Part shown: piece by piece, positions 1 to 9,095 of the stretch | How the letters are laid out: every line of letters begins with the position of its first letter | How positions within the stretch are numbered: position 1 is the stretch's first letter | NCBI RefSeq assembly: GCF_018494035.1 | Contig: NZ_JABBFO010000002.1 | Coordinates: 62,001 to 126,000, forward strand | From: Rosenbergiella australiborealis | GTDB taxonomy: Bacteria; Pseudomonadota; Gammaproteobacteria; Enterobacterales; Enterobacteriaceae | Length of the DNA: 64,000 nucleotides | Direction: 5' to 3' | Made by a program: the position numbers and the translations under genes | Notes under the pieces: model-generated | The model's input: only the letters and a program-made list of their open reading frames with translations | What the model was told of the DNA's origin: nothing | The model's database searches: none

Positions 1-599
1 CATTAATGGTTGGGGTGGCTTCGGCTATTATTGCGGTAATCGTCGGCACTTTATATGGGTCATTAGCAGGCTATTTAGGTGGTAAAGTCGATGCGATAAT
101 GATGAGAACTTTAGAAATTCTTAACTCTTTTCCGTTTATGTTTTTCGTCATTTTACTGGTTACCTTTTTTGGTCGTAATATTTTATTAATATTCGTCGCA
201 ATAGGGATGGTGTCATGGCTGGACATGGCGCGGATCGTGCGTGGACAAACGCTTGGACTCAAACGTAAAGAGTTTATTGAAGCCGCTCAAGTGGGCGGAG
301 TTTCTACGATCAAAATTGTAGTACGACACATTGTCCCCAATGTCCTCGGTGTTGTCGTTGTTTATGCTTCATTGCTTGTTCCCACAATGATCTTGTTTGA
401 ATCTTTCTTAAGCTTTCTTGGTCTTGGAACGCAAGAGCCGCTGAGTAGTTGGGGAGCGTTATTGAGTGATGGCGCAAACTCCATGGAAGTTTCTCCGTGG
501 TTACTCCTTTTTCCTGCGGGATTTTTGGTGGTGACTTTATTTTGTTTTAACTTTATCGGCGATGGCTTACGCGATGCGCTCGATCCTAAAGACCGCTAG
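1..599 (+). CDS. oppC: Oligopeptide ABC transporter permease OppC (5' truncated by window)
   Basis: Inner-membrane permease of the OppABCDF peptide importer, pairing with OppB to form the channel. The frame is open to the left edge, so the visible ~199 residues are the C-terminal two thirds of a protein of about 300 residues. Several hydrophobic segments are visible, and the EAA loop that contacts the ATPases is present (EAAQVGG at 281-301, followed by HIVPNVLG). It ends with DGLRDALDPKDR, typical of OppC. oppD follows 8 bp downstream, so the genes are one operon. Identification is secure; the true start lies outside the window. Confidence 0.97.
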   Translation, partial: LMVGVASAIIAVIVGTLYGSLAGYLGGKVDAIMMRTLEILNSFPFMFFVILLVTFFGRNILLIFVAIGMVSWLDMARIVRGQTLGLKRKEFIEAAQVGGVSTIKIVVRHIVPNVLGVVVVYASLLVPTMILFESFLSFLGLGTQEPLSSWGALLSDGANSMEVSPWLLLFPAGFLVVTLFCFNFIGDGLRDALDPKDR

Positions 600-607
600 G
601 AGCGATA

Positions 608-1594
608 ATGACTTCATCTACTCAGCATCCACTATTGCTTGATGTTAACGATTTACGTGTCACGTTTAGTACACATGATGGTGATGTGACGGCCGTCAAT
701 GATCTCAATTTTTCACTCAAACCCGGTGAAACATTGGGAATTGTTGGTGAGTCAGGTTCTGGAAAATCGCAAACAGCCTTCGCGCTAATGGGGTTATTGG
801 CTAAAAATGGGCGCATCAGCGGCTCAGCACGATTTAATGGGCAGGAAATTCTCAATCTCCCTGAGGCACAATTAAATAAATTACGGGCTGAAGAAGTGGC
901 AATGATCTTTCAAGACCCAATGACTTCACTCAATCCTTATATGAAAGTGGGTGATCAACTCATTGAAGTATTACGTCTTCATAAAGGATTGAGTAAAAAA
1001 GACGCCTACCATCAGTCTTTACAGATGCTTGATGCGGTAAAAATGCCGGAGGCTCAAAAGCGTATGGCGATGTACCCGCATGAATTTTCAGGCGGTATGC
1101 GTCAGCGCGTAATGATTGCAATAGCCTTATTGTGCCGTCCAAAGTTATTAATAGCCGACGAACCGACTACCGCGTTGGATGTGACAGTACAAGCACAAAT
1201 CATGACGCTACTAAATGAGCTTAAGCATGACTTTAATACCTCAATCATCATGATTACGCATGATCTCGGAGTGGTTGCCGGGATCTGCGATAAAGTGTTA
1301 GTGATGTATGCCGGTCGGACGATGGAATATGGTAGCGCCCGCGATATTTTCTATCAGCCTGTCCACCCATACACACAAGGTTTACTCAACGCAGTACCGC
1401 GGCTTGATAGTGATAATGATGCTTTACTGACCATTCCCGGTAATCCACCTAATTTATTGCGCCTGCCTAAGGGGTGTCCCTTCCAGCCGCGCTGCGCTTT
1501 TGCGACAGAGCTCTGCCAACATGCTCCGCGACTTGAAGCCTTTGCAGCAGGACGCTTACGCGCTTGTCATCACCCTCTGGAGGTTGCACGATGA
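608..1594 (+). CDS. oppD: Oligopeptide ABC transporter ATP-binding protein OppD
   Basis: Cytoplasmic ATPase that powers peptide import together with OppF. 328 residues, about the E. coli length (337). Walker A is GESGSGKS (residues 47-54), the signature is FSGGMRQRV, and Walker B is LLIADEPT. The C-terminal oligopeptide/dipeptide transporter extension has the expected cysteine cluster (CPFQPRC...C...C), which in relatives binds an iron-sulfur cluster. The start is preceded by aggagcga. Its stop overlaps the oppF start (atga). Confidence 0.98.
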   Translation: MTSSTQHPLLLDVNDLRVTFSTHDGDVTAVNDLNFSLKPGETLGIVGESGSGKSQTAFALMGLLAKNGRISGSARFNGQEILNLPEAQLNKLRAEEVAMIFQDPMTSLNPYMKVGDQLIEVLRLHKGLSKKDAYHQSLQMLDAVKMPEAQKRMAMYPHEFSGGMRQRVMIAIALLCRPKLLIADEPTTALDVTVQAQIMTLLNELKHDFNTSIIMITHDLGVVAGICDKVLVMYAGRTMEYGSARDIFYQPVHPYTQGLLNAVPRLDSDNDALLTIPGNPPNLLRLPKGCPFQPRCAFATELCQHAPRLEAFAAGRLRACHHPLEVAR

Positions 1595-2598
1595 ACGATA
1601 TCGCGCCACAAGACAGGAAAGTTCTATTAGAACTTACTGATTTACGTGTTCATTTCGATGTTAAAGAGAGTAAGCAGTGGTTCTGGCAGCCAAATAAAAG
1701 CCTTAAGGCGGTTGATGGTGTCAGCTTACGTTTATATGAAGGTGAGACCCTAGGTGTTGTTGGGGAGTCTGGGTGTGGTAAATCCACCCTTGCTCGTGCC
1801 ATTATCGGATTGGTAAAAGCGAAAAGTGGCCGTGTCACGTGGTTAGGGCGGGACTTACTAGGGCAGGATGAAAAGGCTTGGCGGGAAGCTCGTAGTGATA
1901 TCCAGATGATTTTCCAGGATCCACTTGCTTCACTCAATCCTCGGATGACGGTGGGTGATATTATTGCCGAACCATTAAGAACCTATTATCCCAAAATGAC
2001 GAAGCAGGAAATCAGTGAGAAAGTCCGCGCGATGATGATGAAGGTCGGTTTGCTTCCTAACTTGATCAACCGCTATCCTCATGAGTTTTCCGGTGGACAG
2101 TGCCAGCGTATTGGGATAGCTCGCGCGCTAATCTTAGAACCAAAATTAGTGATTTGTGATGAACCTGTCTCTGCATTGGATGTATCAATTCAGGCACAGG
2201 TCGTCAATTTACTGCAAAAATTACAGCGTGAAATGGGGCTGTCATTAATTTTTATCGCGCATGATTTAGCGGTAGTAAAGCATATTTCTGATCGTGTTTT
2301 GGTGATGTATTTAGGTCATGCGGTAGAATTAGGAACGTATGATCATGTGTACCATCAACCTTTACATCCTTATACTCAAGCACTTATGTCGGCAGTACCC
2401 ATTCCTGATCCCGACAAGGAGAGGGTAAAGGAAATACAACTGCTTGAAGGTGACCTTCCTTCGCCGATTAACCCGCCAACAGGGTGTGTATTCCGTACAC
2501 GTTGTCCGCAGGCTGTCGCGGAATGTGCTCAGACACGACCGGTACTGGAAGGGAGTTTTCGTCACGCGGTGTCTTGTTTAAAAATCGATCCGCTCTAA
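1591..2598 (+). CDS. oppF: Oligopeptide ABC transporter ATP-binding protein OppF
   Basis: Second ATPase of the Opp importer; 335 residues. Walker A GESGCGKST (58-66), signature FSGGQCQRIGIARAL, Walker B LVICDEPVSALD, H-loop IAHDLAVV. The frame is open from 1564, but 1591 is chosen because the protein then begins MNDIAPQDRKVLLE, matching E. coli OppF. It also overlaps the oppD stop by 4 bp and has ctggagg 8 bp upstream. A perfect 12-bp hairpin follows the stop. Confidence 0.97.
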   Translation: MNDIAPQDRKVLLELTDLRVHFDVKESKQWFWQPNKSLKAVDGVSLRLYEGETLGVVGESGCGKSTLARAIIGLVKAKSGRVTWLGRDLLGQDEKAWREARSDIQMIFQDPLASLNPRMTVGDIIAEPLRTYYPKMTKQEISEKVRAMMMKVGLLPNLINRYPHEFSGGQCQRIGIARALILEPKLVICDEPVSALDVSIQAQVVNLLQKLQREMGLSLIFIAHDLAVVKHISDRVLVMYLGHAVELGTYDHVYHQPLHPYTQALMSAVPIPDPDKERVKEIQLLEGDLPSPINPPTGCVFRTRCPQAVAECAQTRPVLEGSFRHAVSCLKIDPL

Positions 2599-2601
2599 AC
2601 G

Positions 2602-2632
2602 TTAACGCCCTAGTACTGTGCTAGGGCGTTAA
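2602..2632. terminator. Hairpin between convergent oppF and yciU
   Basis: A 12-bp perfect inverted repeat (2602-2613 with 2621-2632) with a 7-nt loop lies between the oppF and yciU stop codons. There is no long T tract on either side, so it may be a weak bidirectional terminator or a 3'-end protecting hairpin. Confidence 0.55.
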
Positions 2633-2649
2633 AGACAATTAATAAAGAC

Positions 2650-2973
2650 CTATTCTCGCCATAAGATATGGCAAAGTTTATGGTCTTTTTCTCTACAAAG
2701 TAAGATTCGGGCAAAAACATCGGTGATGGGTGAATCTTCGTCTTCACCTAAGCCAATAACCACCTCTGCAAAGAAGTCAGGGTTTAAATCAAAATCGACA
2801 TGTTCTTCCCAATCAGCAGAAGGGTCATAAAGCTCAGCGCCACCCCGAGATTCAAACTGTAGATTGAACAGAATGGTATCAGCCGGATCTAAATTATCAG
2901 GCGCTAGCTCCAAGAAAATATCATAGGCTTGTTCGAGGGTTTCATCTTCGGTAAGGCGGTTGTTTAAATCCAT
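2650..2973 (-). CDS. yciU: YciU, putative dsDNA-mimic protein (DUF440/UPF0263)
   Basis: Small, very acidic protein of 107 residues (many Asp/Glu, few Lys/Arg). It is nearly colinear with E. coli Yci[21 protein letters not shown] at the N-terminus and [14 protein letters not shown] at the C-terminus. The family (HI1450-like) is proposed to mimic double-stranded DNA and bind DNA-binding proteins; that role is structural inference. It sits 45 bp downstream of cls on the same strand, as in E. coli, so the two are probably cotranscribed. Confidence 0.95.
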   Translation of the reverse strand: MDLNNRLTEDETLEQAYDIFLELAPDNLDPADTILFNLQFESRGGAELYDPSADWEEHVDFDLNPDFFAEVVIGLGEDEDSPITDVFARILLCREKDHKLCHILWRE

Positions 2974-3018
2974 AAGTAACCTAGTTATTTTCAGTTTTCA
3001 GTACAGTAAAACGCTGTT

Positions 3019-4485
3019 TTACAATAATGGACTTAAGAAGTAAAACAATCGTTCGATAATTCGTTTCCAATAGGGGCGATGGAGCCAAGATTCTTGAGTC
3101 ATCAGGGTTGACCGGGCAATATAATCGCGCTGTACACAATCTAAGTCATTACCGAAGTCAGCATCATCAATCGCGAGGGTAATTTCAAAATTTAACCACA
3201 AACTTCGCATATCTAAATTGACGGTCCCCACTAGACTGAGTTCGCCATCAATCAATACACTTTTTGTATGTAATAAGTCATCTTCAAATAGATAAATATT
3301 GACCCCTGCCTCAAGTAATTCTGCAAAAAATGCGCGACTTGCCCAGCCAACTAGCATCGAGTCATTCTTTTTGGGAACGATTAAGCTGACTTCAACGCCA
3401 CGCAGTGCAGCAGTACAAATGGCATGCAAAAGATCATCGCTTGGAACGAAATAGGGGGTCGTCATGATCAAGCTCTTACGTGCAGCATAAATCGCAGTTA
3501 ATAGCGCTTGATGGATGAGATCTTCGGGAAAACCAGGCCCTGAAGCGATGACATGAATAGTGTGACCCGACGCTTGTTCAAAGGGCATACTGACGCGTTC
3601 AGGAAGAGGAGGAAGAACCCTTTGGCCGGTTTCAATTTCCCAATCACACGAATAGACAATACCTAATGTGGTTGCAACAGGACCCTCCATTCGAGCCATC
3701 AAATCGACCCACTGGCCAACGCCTGCATCTTGTTTAAAGAAGCGTGGATCGACCATATTCATACTACCGGTATAAGCAATGGCGTTATCAATCAGGACAA
3801 TTTTTCTGTGTTGACGCAGGTCTAAACGGCGTAAAAAAAAGCGGAAAATATTGACGGGTAGCGCCTGTACTACTTCAATTCCTGCATGGCGCATTCGCTC
3901 AGGCCAAGCACTTTTGAAAAATTGTCGACTGCCCGCACAATCTAGTAATAACCGACAGGTTACGCCCCGCCGTGCCGCTGAAATAAGTGCATTAGCGACA
4001 AGATCGCTATTACCACCGGGCTGCCAAATATAGAAAACCATTTCAATCGTATGATGGGCAAGATGAATATCACGGACTAAAGCAGTCATTACATCTTGTG
4101 AACAGGTTAGTAGTTGGAGTTGATTACCTTTGACACCTGGAATGCCTTGGCGATTTTCGCACAGTTGAAATAAGCTACGTGCTACGTCACTGGTATGGCT
4201 GGTGAAGATATGTTGATATGCTGTTAAGTCTTGAAGCCATTGAGCGGTAGCGGGCCACATACTGCGGGCGCGTTCTGCTCGTCGCCGACCAAGATAGAGT
4301 TCGCCAAAAGCGATGTAAGCAATAATACCGACTAAGGGGAGAAAAAAAATAATTAGTAGCCAGACCATAGATGAAGAGACGGTACGGCGTTTAATTAAAA
4401 TTCTCAGCGTCACACTTGCAATTAAAAGCCAATAGCTAAAAAGAATGACACCATTTATTACGCCATAGAATGTCGCAGAGGTCAT
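3019..4485 (-). CDS. clsA: Cardiolipin synthase A
   Basis: Makes cardiolipin from two phosphatidylglycerols at the inner membrane. 488 residues, E. coli 486. Two N-terminal membrane segments (about 8-30 and 40-60) precede two phospholipase-D HKD motifs: HRKIVLID (H226, K228, D233) and HTKSVLID (H406, K408, D413), each followed by the conserved GSMN / GTVN. All catalytic residues are intact. It is divergent from yciY. Confidence 0.98.
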   Translation of the reverse strand: MTSATFYGVINGVILFSYWLLIASVTLRILIKRRTVSSSMVWLLIIFFLPLVGIIAYIAFGELYLGRRRAERARSMWPATAQWLQDLTAYQHIFTSHTSDVARSLFQLCENRQGIPGVKGNQLQLLTCSQDVMTALVRDIHLAHHTIEMVFYIWQPGGNSDLVANALISAARRGVTCRLLLDCAGSRQFFKSAWPERMRHAGIEVVQALPVNIFRFFLRRLDLRQHRKIVLIDNAIAYTGSMNMVDPRFFKQDAGVGQWVDLMARMEGPVATTLGIVYSCDWEIETGQRVLPPLPERVSMPFEQASGHTIHVIASGPGFPEDLIHQALLTAIYAARKSLIMTTPYFVPSDDLLHAICTAALRGVEVSLIVPKKNDSMLVGWASRAFFAELLEAGVNIYLFEDDLLHTKSVLIDGELSLVGTVNLDMRSLWLNFEITLAIDDADFGNDLDCVQRDYIARSTLMTQESWLHRPYWKRIIERLFYFLSPLL

Positions 4486-4598
4486 ATACGTGACTAAGCT
4501 CCCAGAGAAAGGTGAGAATAGTGTACGTGGAGTACAACGAATGTAAACTACTTCTGGATATTCATTAAATTAGAGAATTAATGAAAAGGGGTGTTGAA

Positions 4599-4766
4599 AT
4601 GAAAAGAAGTCGACATGAAGTGGCGCGTTGGCGAATGAAGCGTCAAAAAAGGGTAAAACAAATACGTTGGCTAGAAGCTCAATCTCGCCGTCATCGTCAA
4701 CTACAGATTTTTCGTTGTCGTTTTGCTTCTGAGCGGAGACGCAGTATTTTATTTATCTCCGCTTAG
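4599..4766 (+). CDS. yciY: YciY, small basic protein
   Basis: 55-residue, very Arg/Lys-rich protein of unknown function. The start (MKRSR.EV.RWRM) matches E. coli YciY, and it sits divergently next to cls as in E. coli. The frame is open from 4581, but 4599 has aagggg about 7 nt upstream and matches the family N-terminus. A hairpin (agcggaga 4732-4739 with tctccgct 4756-4763) overlaps the last codons. Whether the product is abundant is unknown. Confidence 0.7.
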   Translation: MKRSRHEVARWRMKRQKRVKQIRWLEAQSRRHRQLQIFRCRFASERRRSILFISA

Positions 4767-4792
4767 GCTTGAGTTAGTCGGACGTAATCCGC

Positions 4793-5089
4793 TCAGAACA
4801 CACGTTTGAAAGGACGAACCGTGACGGTTTGGTAAATGCCTGCAGCCACATAGGGATCATCATTGGCCCACATCTGCGCATCATCGAGTGAGGCAAACTC
4901 AGCAATAATGACTGAACCTGAAAACCCAGCATGACCCGTTTCTTCGCTATCTGCAATCGGCATAGGTCCAGCGACAACGAGGCGATCCTCATCTTTTAAT
5001 ATTTGTAAGCGAGCAAGGTGAGCGGCACGCACGGTGAGGCGTTTCTCAAGAGAATCTTTATTATCTTCTGCATAAATAACGTAAAGCAC
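4793..5089 (-). CDS. yciI: YciI family protein
   Basis: 98 residues, identical in length to E. coli YciI, a ferredoxin-like-fold protein whose physiological reaction is not established. Visible family features are [10 protein letters not shown], the [16 protein letters not shown] helix, the AGPMP motif and the C-terminal PFKRVF. It is convergent with yciY and divergent from tonB; the E. coli kch gene that normally lies nearby is absent. Confidence 0.93.
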   Translation of the reverse strand: MLYVIYAEDNKDSLEKRLTVRAAHLARLQILKDEDRLVVAGPMPIADSEETGHAGFSGSVIIAEFASLDDAQMWANDDPYVAAGIYQTVTVRPFKRVF

Positions 5090-5202
5090 AGGGATACCTC
5101 TGTGGCTAAGGGTAAAGGATAAAAGTTACTGCAATATGAAGTCCGGTGCAATGAAATAAAAGCGCTTAAGGTGAATAGTTCCGAAGAGTAATAAAAACAC
5201 TA

Positions 5203-5232
5203 TTGAAACTGATTGCTATTTGCATTTAGAAT
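5203..5232 (+). promoter_or_regulatory. tonB promoter, probable Fur-controlled
   Basis: TTGAAA (5203-5208) and TAGAAT (5227-5232) are separated by 18 bp, 29 bp upstream of the tonB ATG. The segment attgctatttgcattta closely resembles the remembered E. coli tonB promoter, which is Fur-repressed. The Fur box itself is degenerate, so iron control is inferred from this resemblance. Confidence 0.5.
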
Positions 5233-5260
5233 AAGCGTAATCTGTTGAGCGAAGAACACT

Positions 5261-6037
5261 ATGAGCAGTCTAACCGAAGAGTTACCAAAACGCGGATCGA
5301 TCGCGACCATTGTTTCTATTGCCTTACACGGTGCGGTCATCACCGGACTATTGTACGCCTCAATAAATAATCACTTGCAACTGCCTCCTGTGCAGCAGGC
5401 GATTAATGTATCGCTCGTGGCGCCAGAAGTTCAACCGGAGTTGGCATCTAAAAGTACCCCCGTGGCACCAGAGCCAGTTTCCACACCCATCGAAACTCCG
5501 ACCCCTCATGTCGAGCAACCGCCATTACAACAACAGGTTGCTATACCGGTTGAAAAGCCGAAACCTAAGCCAGTAAAAAAAGTTGTTCATAAGCCGGTGC
5601 ATCAGGAAAAACCGAAACCTGAGGTCCATAAACCGATCGAAAAACCGGTTGAAAAGGCATCGACTCAGGCTGAGAGTCACCCGTTTGATCAGCAAAATAT
5701 GCAGTCTCAAGCTCGGGCGCAAACGGCCCCGCAAAAATCGACCGATCAGCAAAAAAGTATTTCTGATGGAAAACCACAGCGCTTAACGACGGTTAATCCG
5801 GCTTATCCAGCACGGGCTTTAGCATTACATGTTGAAGGGAAAGTCCGTGTGAGGTTCGATGTGGACGGTAGTGGTTCGGTAGACAATATCGAAATTATTT
5901 CTGCTGAGCCAAGAGGGATGTTTGATCGCGAAGTCAAGCAAGCGTTAAAACGTTGGCGTTATGCGCCCGGACATCCAGCACAAGGACAAACCTTTACGAT
6001 TATTTTTCGTATTGATGGTAGCTCGGCGATTGAATAG
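5261..6037 (+). CDS. tonB: TonB energy-transducing protein
   Basis: Couples the proton motive force (via ExbBD) to outer-membrane siderophore and B12 receptors. 258 residues. A short cytoplasmic N-terminus and one membrane segment (about 17-35) precede a periplasm-spanning Pro-rich region with many Lys-Pro and Glu-Pro repeats (about 60-140). The C-terminal domain then reads YPARALALHVEGKVRV ... REVKQALKRWRY, the TonB_C signature. It ends at a strong hairpin shared with yciA. Confidence 0.96.
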   Translation: MSSLTEELPKRGSIATIVSIALHGAVITGLLYASINNHLQLPPVQQAINVSLVAPEVQPELASKSTPVAPEPVSTPIETPTPHVEQPPLQQQVAIPVEKPKPKPVKKVVHKPVHQEKPKPEVHKPIEKPVEKASTQAESHPFDQQNMQSQARAQTAPQKSTDQQKSISDGKPQRLTTVNPAYPARALALHVEGKVRVRFDVDGSGSVDNIEIISAEPRGMFDREVKQALKRWRYAPGHPAQGQTFTIIFRIDGSSAIE

Positions 6038-6042
6038 TCTAA

Positions 6043-6068
6043 AGAGTATGGTGTATTCACCATACTCT
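6043..6068. terminator. Bidirectional hairpin between tonB and yciA
   Basis: An 11-bp perfect stem (6043-6053 with 6058-6068) and a tatt loop lie just after the tonB stop and 11 bp before the yciA stop on the other strand. T tracts are short. The position suggests it terminates both genes. Confidence 0.6.
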
Positions 6069-6079
6069 CTATGAGTTGA

Positions 6080-6496
6080 TTAGTGGGGGTGTGCTTGAGC
6101 ATTACCCGGCAGCGGGCGGGGCTTTCCTTGCTGATCGACCGCCACGTATATGAAGACGGCTTCGGTTGTGCAATAGCGTTGGCCGATAGGTTCAGAAGAA
6201 ACTTTTTTGATCCATACCTCAACATTGATGGTAATTGAGCTGTTGCCGGTTTTGATGCAACGTGCATAACAGCTAACGACATCGCCAACGGTAACGGGTT
6301 TTAAAAATGTCATACCATCGACGCGTACAGTAACAACGCGACCTTCAGCAATCTCTTTTGCCAAAATTGCGCCGCCCATATCCATTTGCGACATGACCCA
6401 TCCACCGAAAATATCACCATTAGCATTGGTATCTGCAGGCATCGCTAAGGTACGTAGTACCATTTCACCCTGCGGGCTCCGTGCTGTGTCGGTCAT
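6080..6496 (-). CDS. yciA: Acyl-CoA thioesterase YciA
   Basis: Hot-dog-fold hydrolase of short- and medium-chain acyl-CoA. 138 residues. The signature ADTNANGDIFGGWVMSQMD is intact, including the catalytic Asp of the hot-dog helix, followed by GRVVTVRVDGMTFLKPV. The frame is open to 6568, but 6496 is chosen: it gives MTDTARSPQGEMVLRTL, matching the family, and has ggggag 7 nt upstream. The C-terminal tail is slightly longer than in E. coli. Confidence 0.95.
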   Translation of the reverse strand: MTDTARSPQGEMVLRTLAMPADTNANGDIFGGWVMSQMDMGGAILAKEIAEGRVVTVRVDGMTFLKPVTVGDVVSCYARCIKTGNSSITINVEVWIKKVSSEPIGQRYCTTEAVFIYVAVDQQGKPRPLPGNAQAHPH

Positions 6497-6537
6497 CGCT
6501 GTGCTCCCCAGTATGTTAATTTTTTTATAATGAGAGG

Positions 6538-7074
6538 TTATTTTTCGGTTTGTGGTGTGTGACGCCAAATATATAGCCCATTCACTAACGTAAAGACAAT
6601 AGTCAAAATGGTCAGCCCGAACATTTTAAAATTGACCCATACCGATTCTGGTAACCAAAAAGCAACATAAATATTGAGTAAGCCACAAAAAATAAAGAAT
6701 AGCACCCATGCATAAGTGAGCTTACGCCAGAGTACGTCAGGCAATTGCAGATCTTTGCCTAACATTGATTGAATAATGGGTTTTTGCATAAAAAACTGGC
6801 TATACAGCAGCGCCAAAGCAAAGAAACCATAGATGGCAGTGACTTTCCACTTTATAAATTCGTTATTATGAAAAATTAGGGTCAGGGAGCCGAATAGGGT
6901 GACTAAAATAAAGGTAACCCAAGTCATTTTCTCAATTTTACGATAAATGAACCACGTTGCGATGACGGCAAGCGCTGAAGCGACGATCAATGCGCCAGAA
7001 GCTACGAAAATATCGTAAAGTTTATAGCAAATATAGAAAACGACTAAGGGTAAAAAATCGAGCAATTGTTTCAT
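6538..7074 (-). CDS. yciB: YciB (IspZ-type) inner-membrane protein
   Basis: 178-residue protein with five predicted membrane segments, beginning [13 protein letters not shown] like E. coli YciB. The family has been linked to envelope integrity and septation together with other membrane proteins; its molecular role is unsettled. Two Met codons are available; 7074 is preferred because agga lies 7 nt upstream and the protein aligns from MKQ. It sits between yciA and yciC, all on the minus strand. Confidence 0.95.
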   Translation of the reverse strand: MKQLLDFLPLVVFYICYKLYDIFVASGALIVASALAVIATWFIYRKIEKMTWVTFILVTLFGSLTLIFHNNEFIKWKVTAIYGFFALALLYSQFFMQKPIIQSMLGKDLQLPDVLWRKLTYAWVLFFIFCGLLNIYVAFWLPESVWVNFKMFGLTILTIVFTLVNGLYIWRHTPQTEK

Positions 7075-7116
7075 TATCATATCCTAAAGCAGCCTAAAAA
7101 TTAGGCTGCAAGTGCA

Positions 7117-7851
7117 TTAACGAATCTGTGCGGTCACACGATAAAGGTAAATCAGTAAAAGTGCTGAGGACAGATGTGCCAACAAATTACTGATCAAAAG
7201 AATCGTGCTCGCAGGCATTAATCCGAAACCACCGAAAATAAAGGTTAATGCGACTCTTACTGCAAACCAAGCAATGACAGCGGGCGCGATAAGCCGCATA
7301 TGCTTCCAGACTAAAGGCACACTTTGTTTCATGGTTTTGATCAGACCGCGATCGTTCTCAAGAAGTAATACAGGCGAGAGTGAAAACAGTATCATCAATA
7401 TCACGCCGGGGACGATCAACACATAAAAACCAAGTTGTACAATCAACGTCAAAAGAAATGTTTGGATTAATAATCGTGGCCAAACAGGTGCGCTTGCACC
7501 GATCGCTCGAAGGGCGCTGAGTGATTTTCCTTGGGCACTGGCAGCCAGATATTTGAGTACCCCTCCCACTAACAATGTATTACCAATTAACGCCGAGAAG
7601 GTCATTATGCCAGAGATATGCATCAAGAGATTACGCTGATCGTCGCTCATATCCTTCAATAAGGTGAAGAGTGACTCTGCGCTTTCACCATTTTGTATAA
7701 AGTCGCTTAAGGGATCAGTCGATGGAAGGAATATCTTCAGTAAGATAACGGTAACAAAGGCAGAGAGCAGTGAAATCAATATCAACGGTTTGAAATGCTG
7801 CTTAAACTGACTGGCTGCATCACGGTAAAGTTGATTGGCCGTGAGGGACAT
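7117..7851 (-). CDS. yciC: YciC family inner-membrane protein (UPF0259)
   Basis: 244 residues with about six hydrophobic segments. Conserved blocks include ALRAIGASAPVWPRL, VVxVPGVI-like VLIVPGVILMIL and SALLLIYLYR near the C-terminus. Function unknown. The start at 7851 (MSLTANQLYRDA) matches E. coli MSITAQSVYRD and has aaggag upstream; the longer frame to 7887 is not supported. Likely first gene of yciCBA. Confidence 0.93.
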   Translation of the reverse strand: MSLTANQLYRDAASQFKQHFKPLILISLLSAFVTVILLKIFLPSTDPLSDFIQNGESAESLFTLLKDMSDDQRNLLMHISGIMTFSALIGNTLLVGGVLKYLAASAQGKSLSALRAIGASAPVWPRLLIQTFLLTLIVQLGFYVLIVPGVILMILFSLSPVLLLENDRGLIKTMKQSVPLVWKHMRLIAPAVIAWFAVRVALTFIFGGFGLMPASTILLISNLLAHLSSALLLIYLYRVTAQIR

Positions 7852-8013
7852 GAAAACTCCTTGATGTATAGGAAAAACTTTCGGCAATTATACATGGTTA
7901 ATGCCATAACTGGCACAGGACTTACAGAACTTTCTATTAGACTCAAAAATTGACATGCTTGTGTAACAAAAAATTTCTATGCTTTCAAGGTGAAAAACAA
8001 AACAACTCTAAAA

Positions 8014-8027
8014 TTGATCCTAATCAA
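8014..8027 (+). promoter_or_regulatory. FNR box upstream of ompW
   Basis: TTGAT-CCTA-ATCAA is a perfect match to the FNR consensus TTGATnnnnATCAA, centred about 136 bp upstream of the ompW ATG in the ompW/yciC divergent region (7852-8156). ompW is a known oxygen-responsive FNR target in enteric bacteria, so ompW is the likely target; action on yciC is possible. Nothing else clear is seen in this AT-rich interval. Confidence 0.75.
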
Positions 8028-8156
8028 TTCATTGTGTTATATACATTGATTGTCGAATTATTCGCATGAAATCTATCGATAATCGAGCAACAATATACAT
8101 AATAATTATAGTCAATTACGTTTTGTAACGTTTATTTTATAATTCCGGGAGTTTTT

Positions 8157-8789
8157 ATGAAACTACGCAACATTGTTCTATCTTTAGCCTTAATTTGTCC
8201 TGCTGTCGCCTCTGCGCATCAAGCGGGTGACTTTTTTATTCGTGGTGGTGCAGCCTTAGTACGCCCAACAGGTAATTCTGATAATGTCTTAGGTCTAGGC
8301 TCGTTTAATGTTAGCAATAATACCCAATTAGGCTTGACCTTCACCTACATGGCAACCGACCATATCGGGGTAGAGTTGCTAGCTGCTACACCTTTTCGTC
8401 ATAAAGTAGGCTTACGTTCAACCGGAACTATTGCAACCGTCCATCAGTTGCCTCCTACGCTAATGGCACAGTACTACTTCCTAGACAATAGTTCTAAGCT
8501 GCAACCGTACGTAGGGGCAGGTCTTAATTATACAACCTTCTTCGATAATAAATTTACTCACACCGGTCGCGAAGCTGGACTGTCCAATCTACGAGTGAAA
8601 GACTCTTGGGGCTACGCGGCGCAAGCGGGTATGGATTATCAGTTGACGGATAATTGGATGTTAAACGCTTCTGTCTGGTATATGGATATCAAGACTAAAG
8701 TCCGCTTTAATACTGGAAGTGATACTCACTCTATCGATACAAAAGTTAATCCTGTTGTATTCTTCTTGGGCGCCGGTTATCGTTTCTAA
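8157..8789 (+). CDS. ompW: Outer membrane protein OmpW
   Basis: 8-stranded outer-membrane beta barrel for small hydrophobic solutes. 210 residues with a signal peptide ending at about residue 20 (ALICPAVASA^HQAGDFFIR). The GGAALVRPTGNSDNVLG block and the C-terminal aromatic residue (GAGYRF) needed for Bam insertion are present. gggag precedes the ATG. An FNR box lies upstream. Confidence 0.96.
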   Translation: MKLRNIVLSLALICPAVASAHQAGDFFIRGGAALVRPTGNSDNVLGLGSFNVSNNTQLGLTFTYMATDHIGVELLAATPFRHKVGLRSTGTIATVHQLPPTLMAQYYFLDNSSKLQPYVGAGLNYTTFFDNKFTHTGREAGLSNLRVKDSWGYAAQAGMDYQLTDNWMLNASVWYMDIKTKVRFNTGSDTHSIDTKVNPVVFFLGAGYRF

Positions 8790-8867
8790 TCAATACGAAA
8801 AGGCCTTATTGATATAAGGCCGATCCGTTAAGATAAAATGATCAGCTACATGACCCTGACGTTCTGC

Positions 8868-8903
8868 AAAAATCTGTAATCCTTCAAGGTTACGGATTTT
8901 TTT
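8868..8903 (+). terminator. ompW transcription terminator
   Basis: The stem aaaatctgtaa / ttacggatttt, with a short GC-rich inner helix and a ttcaa loop, ends in seven T residues (8897-8903), about 80 nt past the ompW stop. A smaller stem (8802-8808 with 8815-8821) lies in between. The rest of 8904-9010 shows no gene. Confidence 0.8.
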
Positions 8904-9012
8904 ATACTTCTCAATCCAGTCCTCGATATTGTTCGTCGTGTTACGCCTCAGTCACTCTCAACGTTTTTTGTTCGTTTTTTTATGAGCCTATTTGTCTCGC
9001 TGATAGAGCCGC

Positions 9013-9052
9013 AAAAAAAGAGGCCGCAACGTTGTGCGTTGCGGCCTCTTTT
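9013..9052 (-). terminator. Strong terminator of the BON lipoprotein gene
   Basis: A 16-bp perfect GC-rich stem (9016-9031 with 9037-9052, loop ttgtg) is followed, on the minus strand, by a run of T (plus-strand A at 9013-9019). It ends transcription of the gene at 9096-9410; the symmetric sequence may also stop readthrough from ompW. Confidence 0.88.
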
Positions 9053-9095
9053 AGCATCTTCACTGCTCGGTATTACGTATTAACGGCTTTTGTTA

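Noticed and set aside
2602-2632. Possible CRISPR or REP-type repeat from the perfect hairpin
   Set aside because: Single occurrence in the window; behaves as a gene-end hairpin. No CRISPR-like spaced repeats were found anywhere in the window.
5525-5786. Frames on both strands inside tonB
   Set aside because: They reflect the repetitive Lys-Pro/Glu-Pro codons of TonB.
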